This document shows positions 17,227-24,864 of a stretch of DNA of 64,000 bases, one piece after another. Origin of the DNA: Pseudomonas sp. G2-4. GTDB taxonomy: Bacteria > Pseudomonadota > Gammaproteobacteria > Pseudomonadales > Pseudomonadaceae. The notes under the pieces were generated by a model. The model was given only the letters and a program-made list of their open reading frames with translations. It searched no databases and had not been told where the DNA came from. How positions within the stretch are numbered: position 1 is the first letter of the stretch; every line of letters begins with the position of its first letter. The DNA is taken from positions 1,302,001-1,366,000 of the forward strand of contig NZ_CP125957.1 of assembly GCF_030064125.1 (NCBI RefSeq). The letters are read 5' to 3'. The position numbers were made by a program, and so were the translations under genes.

Positions 17227-17649
17227 TTACTTCTTCGTCTTGGCCGGTTTCGGGCAATCCGATTCCTGGAAGCGTTCGGTCGCGACCGGGCGATTGGTCT
17301 TAACCTCGGTAAACTCGTAGCGCATGGTGGCGCCCTTGGCCATCAGCTTGCGGAAGCCTGGGTTGGTGCATACCGTGGAGCCTAACTGGAAATACACGGC
17401 CTTTGGGTCGGCGCGCATTTTCTGGGCATGGCTGCTTTGCACACTGAGGTGGTTGATCAGCTCGGTGCCTTCGACGGTGTAACCCTGGTCAAGAATATCC
17501 TCGCTGATCGCCCGCGGCGTGCCAACGCTGCTTTGGGTGGCCACGTTCTGCAGCATCTTGTTCAGTTCGAGTTCTTTCAGCGAAGCAGCCTGAGCGCTGA
17601 GGGACGTCGCCAGCAGAACGGCAACGGTAGGGACGATAAGGCGCAGCAT
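17227..17649 (-). CDS. Secreted QSregVF-family protein (PA3611-like)
   Basis: A 140-residue protein with a signal peptide (cleavage near residue 21, after AQA) and two Cys in the mature part that may form a disulfide (C~94 and C~131). It resembles the small 'quorum-sensing-regulated virulence factor' family of P. aeruginosa (PA3611), known structurally but with no established activity. The neighbourhood recA-recX ... erdR-dgkA agrees with that locus. The ribosome site GGAGAG precedes the ATG. Confidence 0.7.
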   Translation of the reverse strand: MLRLIVPTVAVLLATSLSAQAASLKELELNKMLQNVATQSSVGTPRAISEDILDQGYTVEGTELINHLSVQSSHAQKMRADPKAVYFQLGSTVCTNPGFRKLMAKGATMRYEFTEVKTNRPVATERFQESDCPKPAKTKK

Positions 17650-17833
17650 GAAACTCTCCTGGTTCAGTGACTGGTGGTTCGACCGATCACATGACTGTGC
17701 GTTCAGTGGCGGGAAATTATAGGGGAGCCCGGGCGCACGGTACAGGCTTGCGCGCTCTGGTAGACTGCCGGCCTCATTAGCCTTGCCGAGTGTTGTTCGT
17801 GTCGAGTTTTCCTGTCTGCCGGCGTCGCCTGTG

Positions 17834-18580
17834 ATGAATCATGCCCCTAACGCCGTAGCCCGCCTGCGCGACCAGCGCATCGATGAGGGCATCAAGCCGA
17901 TTCAGGCGCGGGGTTGGCGCGCGCCCCGTTGCAGCGCCTGCCGGGTGATCGAGAGCCATTGCCTGTGTGCCTGGCGTCCGAGCGTCGAGACCCGCTCCGG
18001 GATCTGCCTGATCATGACCAACAAGGAAGTGTTCAAGCCGAGCAACACCGGTTGGTTGATTGCCGACGTGGTGCGCGACAATCATGCCTTCATCTGGTCA
18101 CGTACCGACGTCGACGCGCAACTAATGGCGCTGCTGAATGACCCGCAATGGCAACCGTACCTGGTGTTTCCCGGTGAATACGTCGAGCCTTCGCGGGTCA
18201 CTCATACGGTGGAGCTCGATTCTTCCAGGCGTCCGCTGTTCATTCTGCTGGATGCGACGTGGACCGAGGCGCGGAAGATTTTCCGTAAAAGTCCCTATTT
18301 TGACCGGCTGCCGATCCTGAGCCTGTTGCCCGACAAATTGTCGCGCTACCGCTTGCGCCGTTCCACCCGCAGCGAGCACCTGTGTACCGCCGAAGTGGCG
18401 GCGTTGTGTCTGGAGCTGGCAGGGGACAGCGATGCCGCGTCGGCCCTGGACGCCTATTTCGATGTGTTCAGCCAGCACTACCTGGGCGCCAAACGCCAGC
18501 AGGAGGTGAATGTATCGACCCCGGCCCATGCCGAGTTGCTGCCCTTTATTCGTACGGCGCAAGCAGTATTGGCCCAATAG
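17834..18580 (+). CDS. DTW-domain tRNA-uridine aminocarboxypropyltransferase
   Basis: A 248-residue DTW-domain protein. Members (TapT/TuaA) transfer the aminocarboxypropyl group from S-adenosylmethionine to uridine 47 of tRNA, making acp3U. The eponymous motif appears as 'LDATWTEARKIFRKSPYF', and an N-terminal Cys cluster 'CSACRVIESHCLC' probably binds zinc. The frame is open upstream to a TTG at 17783, but the ATG at 17834 gives the usual N-terminus. A 214-base gap separates it from erdR. Confidence 0.85.
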   Translation: MNHAPNAVARLRDQRIDEGIKPIQARGWRAPRCSACRVIESHCLCAWRPSVETRSGICLIMTNKEVFKPSNTGWLIADVVRDNHAFIWSRTDVDAQLMALLNDPQWQPYLVFPGEYVEPSRVTHTVELDSSRRPLFILLDATWTEARKIFRKSPYFDRLPILSLLPDKLSRYRLRRSTRSEHLCTAEVAALCLELAGDSDAASALDAYFDVFSQHYLGAKRQQEVNVSTPAHAELLPFIRTAQAVLAQ

Positions 18581-18794
18581 TGGCCCATACTGCACGCAGC
18601 GGTGGCGGTGCTGCTTGACCACCCTGGCTTCGCTGGGCATGCTTGGCGCCGACCAGGGTGCGGCCAAAGTTTGAAGCGCTGTGTTTGGCGTTGACGTGCC
18701 CCTGTGCATACTGCTGCAGGGCGGTGTGTTGAGTTGTTTGGGTGAGGCGCGAATGCATCGGGCCTGCCATAAAAAAAACAGGATCATTTAAAAA

Positions 18795-19448
18795 ATGGCC
18801 ACATACGAAATCCTGATTGCTGATGATCACCCGCTTTTTCGCAGCGCGTTGCATCAGGCAGTGACCCTGGGCCTTGGCCCGGATGTCCGGCTTACGGAGG
18901 TGGCCAGTATTGCGGAACTGGAGGTCCGGTTGACCGAAAAGTCCGACTGGGACCTGGTGCTGCTGGACTTGAATATGCCGGGTGCGTATGGCTTTTCAGG
19001 ATTGGTGCTATTGCGCGGTCAGTACCCGCAGATTCCGGTAATGATGGTCTCGGCCCAGGAAGAAGCGTCGGTGATGGTCAAGGCCCGGGAATTCGGCGCC
19101 AGCGGCTTCATCCCCAAATCCAGCTCCCTCGAACAGATCCAACAGGCCGTGAAGGCTGTGTTGGATGGCGATGTGTCCTGGCCGCCCCAGGCGTTCGAAG
19201 CGGTCAGCGTGTCCGCAGAAGCCAAAGCCGCCAGCGAAGGCCTGGCCAGCCTCACGCCCCAGCAGTTCCGGGTGTTGACCATGGTCTGCGAAGGCTTGCT
19301 GAACAAGCAGATTGCCTATGAGCTGAGCGTGTCAGAGGCCACCATCAAGGCCCATGTGACGGCCATCTTTCGTAAACTGAACGTGCGCACCCGGACCCAG
19401 GCGGCGTTGCTGCTGCAACAACTTGAGTCAATTTCACCGCAGCCGTAG
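18795..19448 (+). CDS. erdR: Response regulator ErdR (LuxR/NarL type)
   Basis: A 217-residue two-component response regulator. The receiver domain has the acidic pair D10-D11, phospho-acceptor D58 ('LLDLNMPG') and K~109. The C-terminal LuxR-type helix-turn-helix (~150-205) has 'LTPQQFRVLTMVCEGLLNKQIAYELS'. It matches ErdR, a regulator of ethanol and acetate-related metabolism in Pseudomonas, by both sequence and neighbourhood (dgkA next door). No sensor kinase is adjacent, which is normal for this orphan-type regulator. Confidence 0.85.
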   Translation: MATYEILIADDHPLFRSALHQAVTLGLGPDVRLTEVASIAELEVRLTEKSDWDLVLLDLNMPGAYGFSGLVLLRGQYPQIPVMMVSAQEEASVMVKAREFGASGFIPKSSSLEQIQQAVKAVLDGDVSWPPQAFEAVSVSAEAKAASEGLASLTPQQFRVLTMVCEGLLNKQIAYELSVSEATIKAHVTAIFRKLNVRTRTQAALLLQQLESISPQP

Positions 19449-19519
19449 TGCTTTGTTCACGCTTTTTTGACCGGGTTTGAATTAGCTTCTCCACCCCTTT
19501 CGATCAGTTGCCTACTCAT

Positions 19520-19882
19520 ATGTCACCTTTTAAAGGCCAAACAGGCCTGAAACGCATCCTCAACGCCTCCGGCTATTCCCTGGACGGGCTGCGGGCTGCT
19601 TTTGTCGGCGAAGCGGCTTTCCGTCAGTTGGTGCTGCTCAATGCCTTGCTGATTCCGTTGTCGTTCTTCCTGGATGTCAGTCGTGTCGAACAGGCGCTGT
19701 TGATCGCTGTCTGCCTGCTGGCGTTGATTGTGGAGTTGCTCAACTCTGCGGTGGAGGCGGCCATCGACCGCATCTCGCTGGAACTGCACCCCCTGTCGAA
19801 AAACGCCAAGGACATGGGCAGCGCGGCCCAGTTGGTCGCGCTGACGATGATCGCGTTGGTCTGGGGCGTGGTACTGCTTTAA
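19520..19882 (+). CDS. dgkA: Diacylglycerol kinase
   Basis: A 120-residue integral membrane diacylglycerol kinase that recycles diacylglycerol to phosphatidate. Three transmembrane helices and the catalytic signature 'ELLNSAVEAAIDRISLE' are visible, followed by 'KNAKDMGSAAQ'. The ATG at 19520 was preferred to a TTG at 19508. It ends four bases before the converging finR stop. Confidence 0.94.
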   Translation: MSPFKGQTGLKRILNASGYSLDGLRAAFVGEAAFRQLVLLNALLIPLSFFLDVSRVEQALLIAVCLLALIVELLNSAVEAAIDRISLELHPLSKNAKDMGSAAQLVALTMIALVWGVVLL

Positions 19883-19886
19883 ACCC

Positions 19887-20813
19887 TCAGGCGATGGCCG
19901 GCAGCACGATTTCGTCGCTGCGCTGGACCCCTGCGGTGAAGGCTCGGCACAGTTCGAGGAATTCGCGCATGGCCGAGGTCTGATATTTCTGTTTGTGCCA
20001 GATGAAGTAAAACTGCCGGGCCAAGTCCATATCCGGGGTTTCCACCGGAACGAGACTGCCGCGGCGGAAGGCGTCGCGCAGTGCCAGGCGTGAGATGCAG
20101 CCAATCCCCAGGCCGGACTCCACGGCGCGCTTGATGGCTTCGGTGTGTTCCAGTTCCAGGCGGATGTTCAATGCGCTGCGATGGTGGCGCATGGCTTGGT
20201 CGAAGGTCAGGCGTGTGCCGGAACCCTGTTCCCGTAGAATCCACGCTTCATGGGTCAGCTCCTCCATGGTCGCCTGGCCGCGCTTGGCCAGTGGGTGTTG
20301 CGGTGCGCAGAACACCACCAGTTCGTCCTCGACCCAGCTCTGCACCTCGATGTCCGGATGGCTGCAATCGCCTTCGATTAGACCCAGATCAATTTCATAG
20401 TGGGCAACCTGTTGCACGATATTGGCAGTGTTCTGCACGTGCAGCTTCACCTGGCTTTCCGGATGGCGCTGCATGAAGCCGCCGATCAGCAGGGTCGCCA
20501 GGTAATTGCCGATGGTCAGGGTCGCGCCGACCGCCAGTGAGCCGAAACCGGACTTGCCATTGAGCAGGTCTTCGATCTCCTTGGCTTGGTCCAGCAGCGC
20601 CACTGCCTGGGGCAGCAACTGTTTGCCCAGGGCATTGAGGCTCAGGCGTTTGCCGGCGCGGTCGAACAATTGGCAGCTGGATTGGCGCTCCAGTTCGGTG
20701 ATGGAGGTGCTGGCGGCCGACTGCGAAAGATTGAGCAGGCCCGCAGCACGGGACACACTCTCTTGCTGAGCGACGGCGACGAAGACTTGAAGTTGACGTA
20801 GAGTAAATCGCAT
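19887..20813 (-). CDS. finR: LysR-type regulator FinR
   Basis: A 308-residue LysR-family regulator: winged helix at residues ~3-60 ('RQLQVFVAVAQQESVSRAAG'), substrate-binding domain at ~90-295. It is transcribed away from fpr, the arrangement of finR-fpr in Pseudomonas, where FinR activates fpr under superoxide or sulfur-related stress. The start at 20813 (MRFTLRQLQ) gives the standard LysR N-terminus; an in-frame upstream extension has no ribosome site. Confidence 0.88.
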   Translation of the reverse strand: MRFTLRQLQVFVAVAQQESVSRAAGLLNLSQSAASTSITELERQSSCQLFDRAGKRLSLNALGKQLLPQAVALLDQAKEIEDLLNGKSGFGSLAVGATLTIGNYLATLLIGGFMQRHPESQVKLHVQNTANIVQQVAHYEIDLGLIEGDCSHPDIEVQSWVEDELVVFCAPQHPLAKRGQATMEELTHEAWILREQGSGTRLTFDQAMRHHRSALNIRLELEHTEAIKRAVESGLGIGCISRLALRDAFRRGSLVPVETPDMDLARQFYFIWHKQKYQTSAMREFLELCRAFTAGVQRSDEIVLPAIA

Positions 20814-20825
20814 ATCGATATAACC

Positions 20826-20838
20826 GATAACCCTTATC
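20826..20838. promoter_or_regulatory. Dyad in the finR-fpr intergenic region
   Basis: GATAACCCTTATC is a perfect 5-bp inverted repeat with a 3-base centre. It lies 13 bases upstream of finR and about 97 bases upstream of fpr. It is a candidate FinR operator for autoregulation and fpr activation; binding is inferred from position. Confidence 0.45.
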
Positions 20839-20934
20839 TTAATAATCCATTTAACAGATATTGTCGCCGCCATTAGAATGCGATGCAATTGCGCAAATTG
20901 ACGACGCAGGCATCATTCCCAGGAGTCCCCGTAC

Positions 20935-21714
20935 ATGAGCAACATGAACCACGAGCGTGTCCTCAGTGTTCATCACTGGAACGACACTCTGTTCAGCTTC
21001 AAGTGCACCCGCGATCCGGGCCTGCGCTTCGAGAACGGTCAGTTCGTGATGATCGGCCTGCAGCAGCCCAATGGCCGCCCGCTTATGCGCGCTTACTCGA
21101 TTGCCAGCCCGAACTGGGAAGAGCATCTCGAATTCTTCAGCATCAAGGTGCCCGACGGTCCGCTGACTTCCCAGTTGCAGCATCTGAAGGAAGGCGACGA
21201 GATCATCATCAGCAAGAAGCCCACCGGCACGCTGGTGCTGGACGACCTCAAGCCTGGCAAGCATCTGTACCTGCTCAGCACCGGCACCGGTCTGGCGCCG
21301 TTCATGAGCGTCATCCAGGATCCGGAAACCTACGAGCGTTTCGAAAAAGTGATCCTGTGCCACGGCGTGCGTTACGTCAATGAAGTCGCCTACCGCGAGT
21401 TCATCACCGAGCACTTGCCCCAGAACGAGTTTTTCGGCGAAGCACTGCGGGACAAGCTGATCTACTACCCGACCGTGACGCGCGAGCCGTTCGAGAACGA
21501 AGGCCGCCTGACCGATCTGATGCGTAGCGGCAAGCTGTTCCGCGACATCGGCCTGCCGCCGATCAATCCGCAGGACGACCGTGCGATGTTGTGCGGCAGC
21601 CCGAGCATGCTCGACGAAACCAGCGAAGTGCTCAACAGCTTCGGCCTGACCGTTTCGCCGCGTATGCGTGAACCGGGTGATTACCTGATCGAGCGGGCGT
21701 TTGTAGAGAAGTAA
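20935..21714 (+). CDS. fpr: Ferredoxin/flavodoxin-NADP+ reductase Fpr
   Basis: A 259-residue FAD-dependent ferredoxin-NADP reductase that moves electrons between NADPH and ferredoxin/flavodoxin and supports oxidative stress defence. Visible motifs are the FAD site 'RAYSIAS' (~54-60), the pyridine-nucleotide loop 'STGTGLAPFMSV' and the C-terminal 'AFVEK' typical of the bacterial subclass. An AGGAG ribosome site precedes the ATG. It is divergent from finR. Confidence 0.95.
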   Translation: MSNMNHERVLSVHHWNDTLFSFKCTRDPGLRFENGQFVMIGLQQPNGRPLMRAYSIASPNWEEHLEFFSIKVPDGPLTSQLQHLKEGDEIIISKKPTGTLVLDDLKPGKHLYLLSTGTGLAPFMSVIQDPETYERFEKVILCHGVRYVNEVAYREFITEHLPQNEFFGEALRDKLIYYPTVTREPFENEGRLTDLMRSGKLFRDIGLPPINPQDDRAMLCGSPSMLDETSEVLNSFGLTVSPRMREPGDYLIERAFVEK

Positions 21715-21743
21715 GCCTCGACGCTTGTGGTGGCTGCTAGATT

Positions 21744-21841
21744 GCCATCGCGAGCAAGCTCGCTCCCACAGGGGGGTTGGGTTGAGTCATCTATCGTGAA
21801 CAACACAGCTCCAGTGTGGGAGCGAGCTTGCTCGCGATGGC
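21744..21841. repeat. REP pair, class A, heads facing inward
   Basis: Two inverted REPs (CCATCGCGAGCAAGCTCGC ... and GTGTGGGAGCGAGCTTGC ...) lie about 40 bases apart. Their GTGGGAG ends point towards each other, opposite to the usual REPIN arrangement. Confidence 0.9.
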
Positions 21842-21868
21842 CGTGACTCGATCCAACTGACAACCCAC

Positions 21869-21912
21869 AAAAAAAGCCCGCACCGCCTGAATAAGGTGGT
21901 GCGGGCTTTTTC
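21869..21912. terminator. Bidirectional terminator between fpr and trmO
   Basis: AAAAAGCCCGCACC ... GGTGGTGCGGGCTTTTT forms a GC-rich hairpin with A and T runs on either side. It serves both converging genes and sits 12 bases after the trmO stop. Confidence 0.9.
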
Positions 21913-21923
21913 GTTCCTGGCGA

Positions 21924-22622
21924 TTAGTGCTTCGCCGGAATCACTTCCAACACCCGGATCACCCCCGGCTGCGGGTAATGCCAGCGAACGTCCAAGTCCC
22001 AGAACTGCGCGCCATATTCCCGTTCGGCTGTAGGAACCTGGTAGGCCGGGCGTGGGTCTTGGGCCAGGCACTGTTCGATCAGCTCCACCAAGGGCTCTTG
22101 CAGGCGTATGGCGTGATCCTGGGCTTGTAGCAGGGCGGTGTCCGCCCATTGCACGGGGATCAGCTCAGGCGCCGCACTGGCGATGCTGTTCGATGCCGCG
22201 CCGACGATGTCGGCGTAGGGAACGTAGGGCTTGATGTCGAGCACGGGCGTACCGTCCAGCAAATCGATGCCCGAGAGCCACAGCCGACCGGCCTCGACCC
22301 GTTCCAGCTTCACCACCGACTGGCCAATGCCGTTGGGGCGATGGGTGGCACGGGTGGCGAATACGCCCATGGACTTATTGCCACCCAGGCGCGGCGGCCG
22401 GACCTTCAGCCGTGGCTTGTCTTCCAAGGCCTGATGGAACAGGAACAGCAGCCAGACATGACTGACCTGCTCCAGGCCCTGCACCGCATCCCCCTGATCG
22501 AACGGCGCCACCAGCTCCAGCACGCCGCGCGCGGCCGGGGCCAGTTGCGGTTGACGGGGGATGGCAAATTTCTCCTTGAAACAGGAGCGGACGAAGCCGA
22601 TGGGGGACACGTTGTAAGTCAT
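21924..22622 (-). CDS. trmO: tRNA (N6-threonylcarbamoyladenosine37-N6)-methyltransferase TrmO
   Basis: A 232-residue TsaA/TrmO-like protein. TrmO methylates the t6A37 base of some tRNAs using S-adenosylmethionine. The N-terminal 'PIGFVRSCFKEKFAIPRQ' (~7-24), the 'HVWLLFLFHQ' strand and 'GVFATRATHRPNGIGQSVV' (~86-104) are hallmark motifs of the beta-barrel methyltransferase domain. The C-terminal part carries the smaller TrmO extension. It converges with fpr. Confidence 0.9.
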   Translation of the reverse strand: MTYNVSPIGFVRSCFKEKFAIPRQPQLAPAARGVLELVAPFDQGDAVQGLEQVSHVWLLFLFHQALEDKPRLKVRPPRLGGNKSMGVFATRATHRPNGIGQSVVKLERVEAGRLWLSGIDLLDGTPVLDIKPYVPYADIVGAASNSIASAAPELIPVQWADTALLQAQDHAIRLQEPLVELIEQCLAQDPRPAYQVPTAEREYGAQFWDLDVRWHYPQPGVIRVLEVIPAKH

Positions 22623-22685
22623 GGGTTGAAATCGAGGCGAGGTGGAGAGGGCATGATACCGCGAGCGGTGAAATCGACGCTGTCC

Positions 22686-22799
22686 CCTGTGGCGAGGGAG
22701 CTTGCTCCCGCTGGACGCGCAGCGTCCCCTTGCGGTGTGTCAGACGAAGCCACGGGGGCCGCTTCGCAGCCCAGCGGGAGCAAGCTCCCTCGCCACAGG
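22686..22799. repeat. REPIN, class B (GTGGCGAGGGAGCTTGCTCCCGCTGG)
   Basis: Two inverted class B REPs with the GTGGCGAGG ends outermost are separated by about 60 bases that contain the recurring inner sequence GGTGTGTCAG. It lies between trmO and the DUF1456 gene. Confidence 0.92.
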
Positions 22800-22819
22800 G
22801 ACGTTGGAGACCTGGGAAG

Positions 22820-23281
22820 TCAGCCGCGAACGCGCAGCGTCAGCCCCTTGAGGAAGTTGCGCAGCAACTGATCGCCACACGGGCGGTAGTTGGTATGGCC
22901 GAACTTGCGGAACAACGCGCTCAGCTCCGGCTTGGACACCGGGAACTCGGCGGCCTTGAGGATGGCGTGCATGTCGTCTTCCTTCAGCTCGAAGGCCACC
23001 CGCAGCTTCTTGAGGATGATGTTGTTGGTCACCGGGACTTCGATGGGTTGCGGCGGACGGCTTTCGTCCTTGCCGCGCTTGAAAATCACCAGGCCATCGA
23101 GAAAATGCGCCATGACATCATCGGGGCAGAACACGAAGCCTTCTTCCTCATCTTTCTTGAGGTAACCCGCCAGGTCCGCCAGAGAGACGTCCAGGCCACC
23201 CAGCTTGATGATTTCGATGACTTTCTTGTCGCTGATGTCGAGCATGTAGCGCACGCTACGCAGTACGTCGTTGTGAACCAT
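22820..23281 (-). CDS. DUF1456 family protein (YehS-like)
   Basis: A 153-residue protein made of two similar halves, each starting with a helix pattern like 'NDVLRSVRYMLDI' (residues 4-16) and 'NNIILKKLRVAFELKEDDM' (~86-104). This duplicated arrangement is typical of DUF1456/YehS. The function is unknown. It lies in the same direction as the following pseudouridine-synthase-like gene, 57 bases from it. Confidence 0.85.
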   Translation of the reverse strand: MVHNDVLRSVRYMLDISDKKVIEIIKLGGLDVSLADLAGYLKKDEEEGFVFCPDDVMAHFLDGLVIFKRGKDESRPPQPIEVPVTNNIILKKLRVAFELKEDDMHAILKAAEFPVSKPELSALFRKFGHTNYRPCGDQLLRNFLKGLTLRVRG

Positions 23282-23338
23282 GTGTGCAATCCTGATTAAT
23301 CGGCAATGGGCGCCCCAGCTCGGTGCGGCGCCGGAAAA

Positions 23339-24049
23339 TTAGAATTTCTCTTTGGCAGACAGGTAGCGCCACTGGCCCAGCGGCACCTTGCCGATGGACA
23401 CGCCACCGATGCGGATGCGGCGGATGGCGATCACCTTGAGGCCGACCGCCTGGCAAAACAGTGCGATCACGCCCGGTTGCGGGTTTTTCATGGCAAAGCG
23501 CAGGCGGTTCTCGTTTTGCCAACTGGCCTTGACCGCTGGCAGCTCCTTGCCCTTGTAGGTCAGTCCATGGTTCAAGCGATTGAGGCCATGGGCGACCATG
23601 TCGCCTTCGACTTCCACCACGTATTCCTGCTCGATCTTGGCGGCATCGGCGGTGAGTTTGCGCAAGATCTTCCAGTCCTGGGTGAACACCAGCAGCCCAC
23701 TGGCGTTGGCCTGCAGGTCGGCGCTGGCGGTCAGGCGCAGAAAGTGGCCCTTGAGCGGCCGCTTGCCGAAGCGGTGTTCCTCGCTCAAGGTCTGTGGCCC
23801 AAGGGACGCCATCGCGGTGTCCACATCCATGCCCACCGGGGCGTTCAGCAGGAGAGTCACCGGTTCCGGTGCGGTGGCCTTGGCCTCGGGGTCGAGTTCA
23901 ACTTTCTGGGTGGTGACCTTGAATTGCGGCTCGTCGATCACTTCGCCATCCACGGTGACCCAGCCGCCCTCAATGAACAGCTCAGCCTCCCGACGGGAAC
24001 AGCCGACGAGTTCGATGAGGCGTTTGGAGAGACGAATCGGGTCAGTCAT
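23339..24049 (-). CDS. RsuA/RluF-family pseudouridine synthase-like protein lacking the catalytic Asp
   Basis: A 236-residue protein with an N-terminal S4 RNA-binding domain (~3-55; 'RLSKRLIELVGCSRREAELFIEGG') and a C-terminal RsuA-type domain. Active family members carry the motif GRLDxxSxGL, with the Asp as nucleophile. Here the corresponding segment (~110-119) reads ADLQANASGLL, so the position six residues before the conserved Gly-Leu is Gln113. The rest of the domain ('EQEYVVEVEGD', 'GVIALFCQAVGLKVIAIRRIRIGGV') is well kept. It is therefore either a non-catalytic RNA-binding relative or uses another residue. The start at 24049 (MTDPIRLSK) gives the standard S4 N-terminus. Confidence 0.82.
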   Translation of the reverse strand: MTDPIRLSKRLIELVGCSRREAELFIEGGWVTVDGEVIDEPQFKVTTQKVELDPEAKATAPEPVTLLLNAPVGMDVDTAMASLGPQTLSEEHRFGKRPLKGHFLRLTASADLQANASGLLVFTQDWKILRKLTADAAKIEQEYVVEVEGDMVAHGLNRLNHGLTYKGKELPAVKASWQNENRLRFAMKNPQPGVIALFCQAVGLKVIAIRRIRIGGVSIGKVPLGQWRYLSAKEKF

Positions 24050-24131
24050 GACAGGGCCGTAACAAAAAGAGGGTGGGCATTGTACCTGCCTGGCGGCGGT
24101 TAATCGCGGGTCCATTTGCGTCGTGTGGCTT

Positions 24132-24605
24132 TTAGCCGCGTTGGGCCTTGAGGTCCGGCTGTTTGTAGCGCATGTGCAGCAGCGGGTAAGGCTGGTTCAT
24201 GCCGTCCCGTTCCGAGCGGCCGACGACTTCGAAGCCTTGCTTGAGGTAAAAGCCCAAGGCTTGCGGATTCTGTTCGTTGACGTCCAGTTGATCGGCGTTT
24301 AGCTGTTCCATTGCGTGGCGCAGCAGTTGCTTGCCGAGCCCCTGGCCACGGTGCTGCGGGTCGATGAAGAGCATCTCGATCTTTCCGGCCGCGACGCCGG
24401 CGAAACCGGTGATCCGCTGGCGAGCGTCGCGAGTACAAATGAGCATTACCGCATCCAGATAGCGGGTCAGCACCAGGTTCTTCAACAGCTCGATGTAGCT
24501 GTCCGGCAGAAAATCATGGGTGGCCCGCACCGACGCCTCCCAAACCCGGGTCAGTTCCTCATAGTCGCTCGGTTTTGGTGTATGGATGACCGAATGCTGA
24601 CGCAT
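24132..24605 (-). CDS. GNAT acetyltransferase, YjaB-like
   Basis: A 157-residue GNAT-fold acetyltransferase close in pattern to E. coli YjaB: 'LTRVWEASVRATHDFL' near the start, acetyl-CoA binding 'IDPQHRGQGLGKQLL' (~81-95), and 'VNEQNPQALGFYLKQGFEVVGRSE' towards the end. The substrate is not known. It is separated from the upstream rimO by a terminator and a REPIN, so it should have its own promoter. Confidence 0.87.
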   Translation of the reverse strand: MRQHSVIHTPKPSDYEELTRVWEASVRATHDFLPDSYIELLKNLVLTRYLDAVMLICTRDARQRITGFAGVAAGKIEMLFIDPQHRGQGLGKQLLRHAMEQLNADQLDVNEQNPQALGFYLKQGFEVVGRSERDGMNQPYPLLHMRYKQPDLKAQRG

Positions 24606-24656
24606 GCCCGCCTGTTCCTTTTGCTGGATGTCCCGTGTTTCTCCATACGATAGCCG

Positions 24657-24696
24657 TAAAAAAGCCCCGCATCTTGTCGCAAGGCGGGGCTTTTAA
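24657..24696 (-). terminator. Terminator downstream of rimO
   Basis: AAAAAGCCCCGC ... GCGGGGCTTTT forms a hairpin with A and T tracts. It lies between rimO and the acetyltransferase gene, both on the minus strand. Confidence 0.85.
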
Positions 24697-24736
24697 AGTT
24701 TTTGAGGTGGGCGAGTTAATCGCTGTAGGCACAGAA

Positions 24737-24832
24737 CCTGTGGCGAGGGAGCTTGCTCCCGCTGGGCAGCGCAGCGGCCCCCGCTTTTTGCGATTGCTGC
24801 GCAATCGAGCGGGAGCAAGCTCCCTCACCACA
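24737..24832. repeat. REPIN, class B
   Basis: Inverted class B REPs (CCTGTGGCGAGGGAGCTTGC ... and GCAAGCTCCCTCACCACA) flank a short loop with its own inverted repeat (GATTGC TGC GCAATC). It is downstream of rimO. Confidence 0.9.
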
Positions 24833-24864
24833 AAAAGCCCGCTCGGCTAAAGCCCAGGCCTGGA

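Noticed and set aside
17032..17649. RHH-like gene as antitoxin of a toxin-antitoxin pair
   Set aside because: The only neighbour is a convergent secreted protein with a signal peptide; no toxin-like gene is adjacent.
21744..21841. REP pairs considered as a CRISPR array
   Set aside because: The repeats are inverted, not direct; there are only two per site, no regular spacers and no cas genes.
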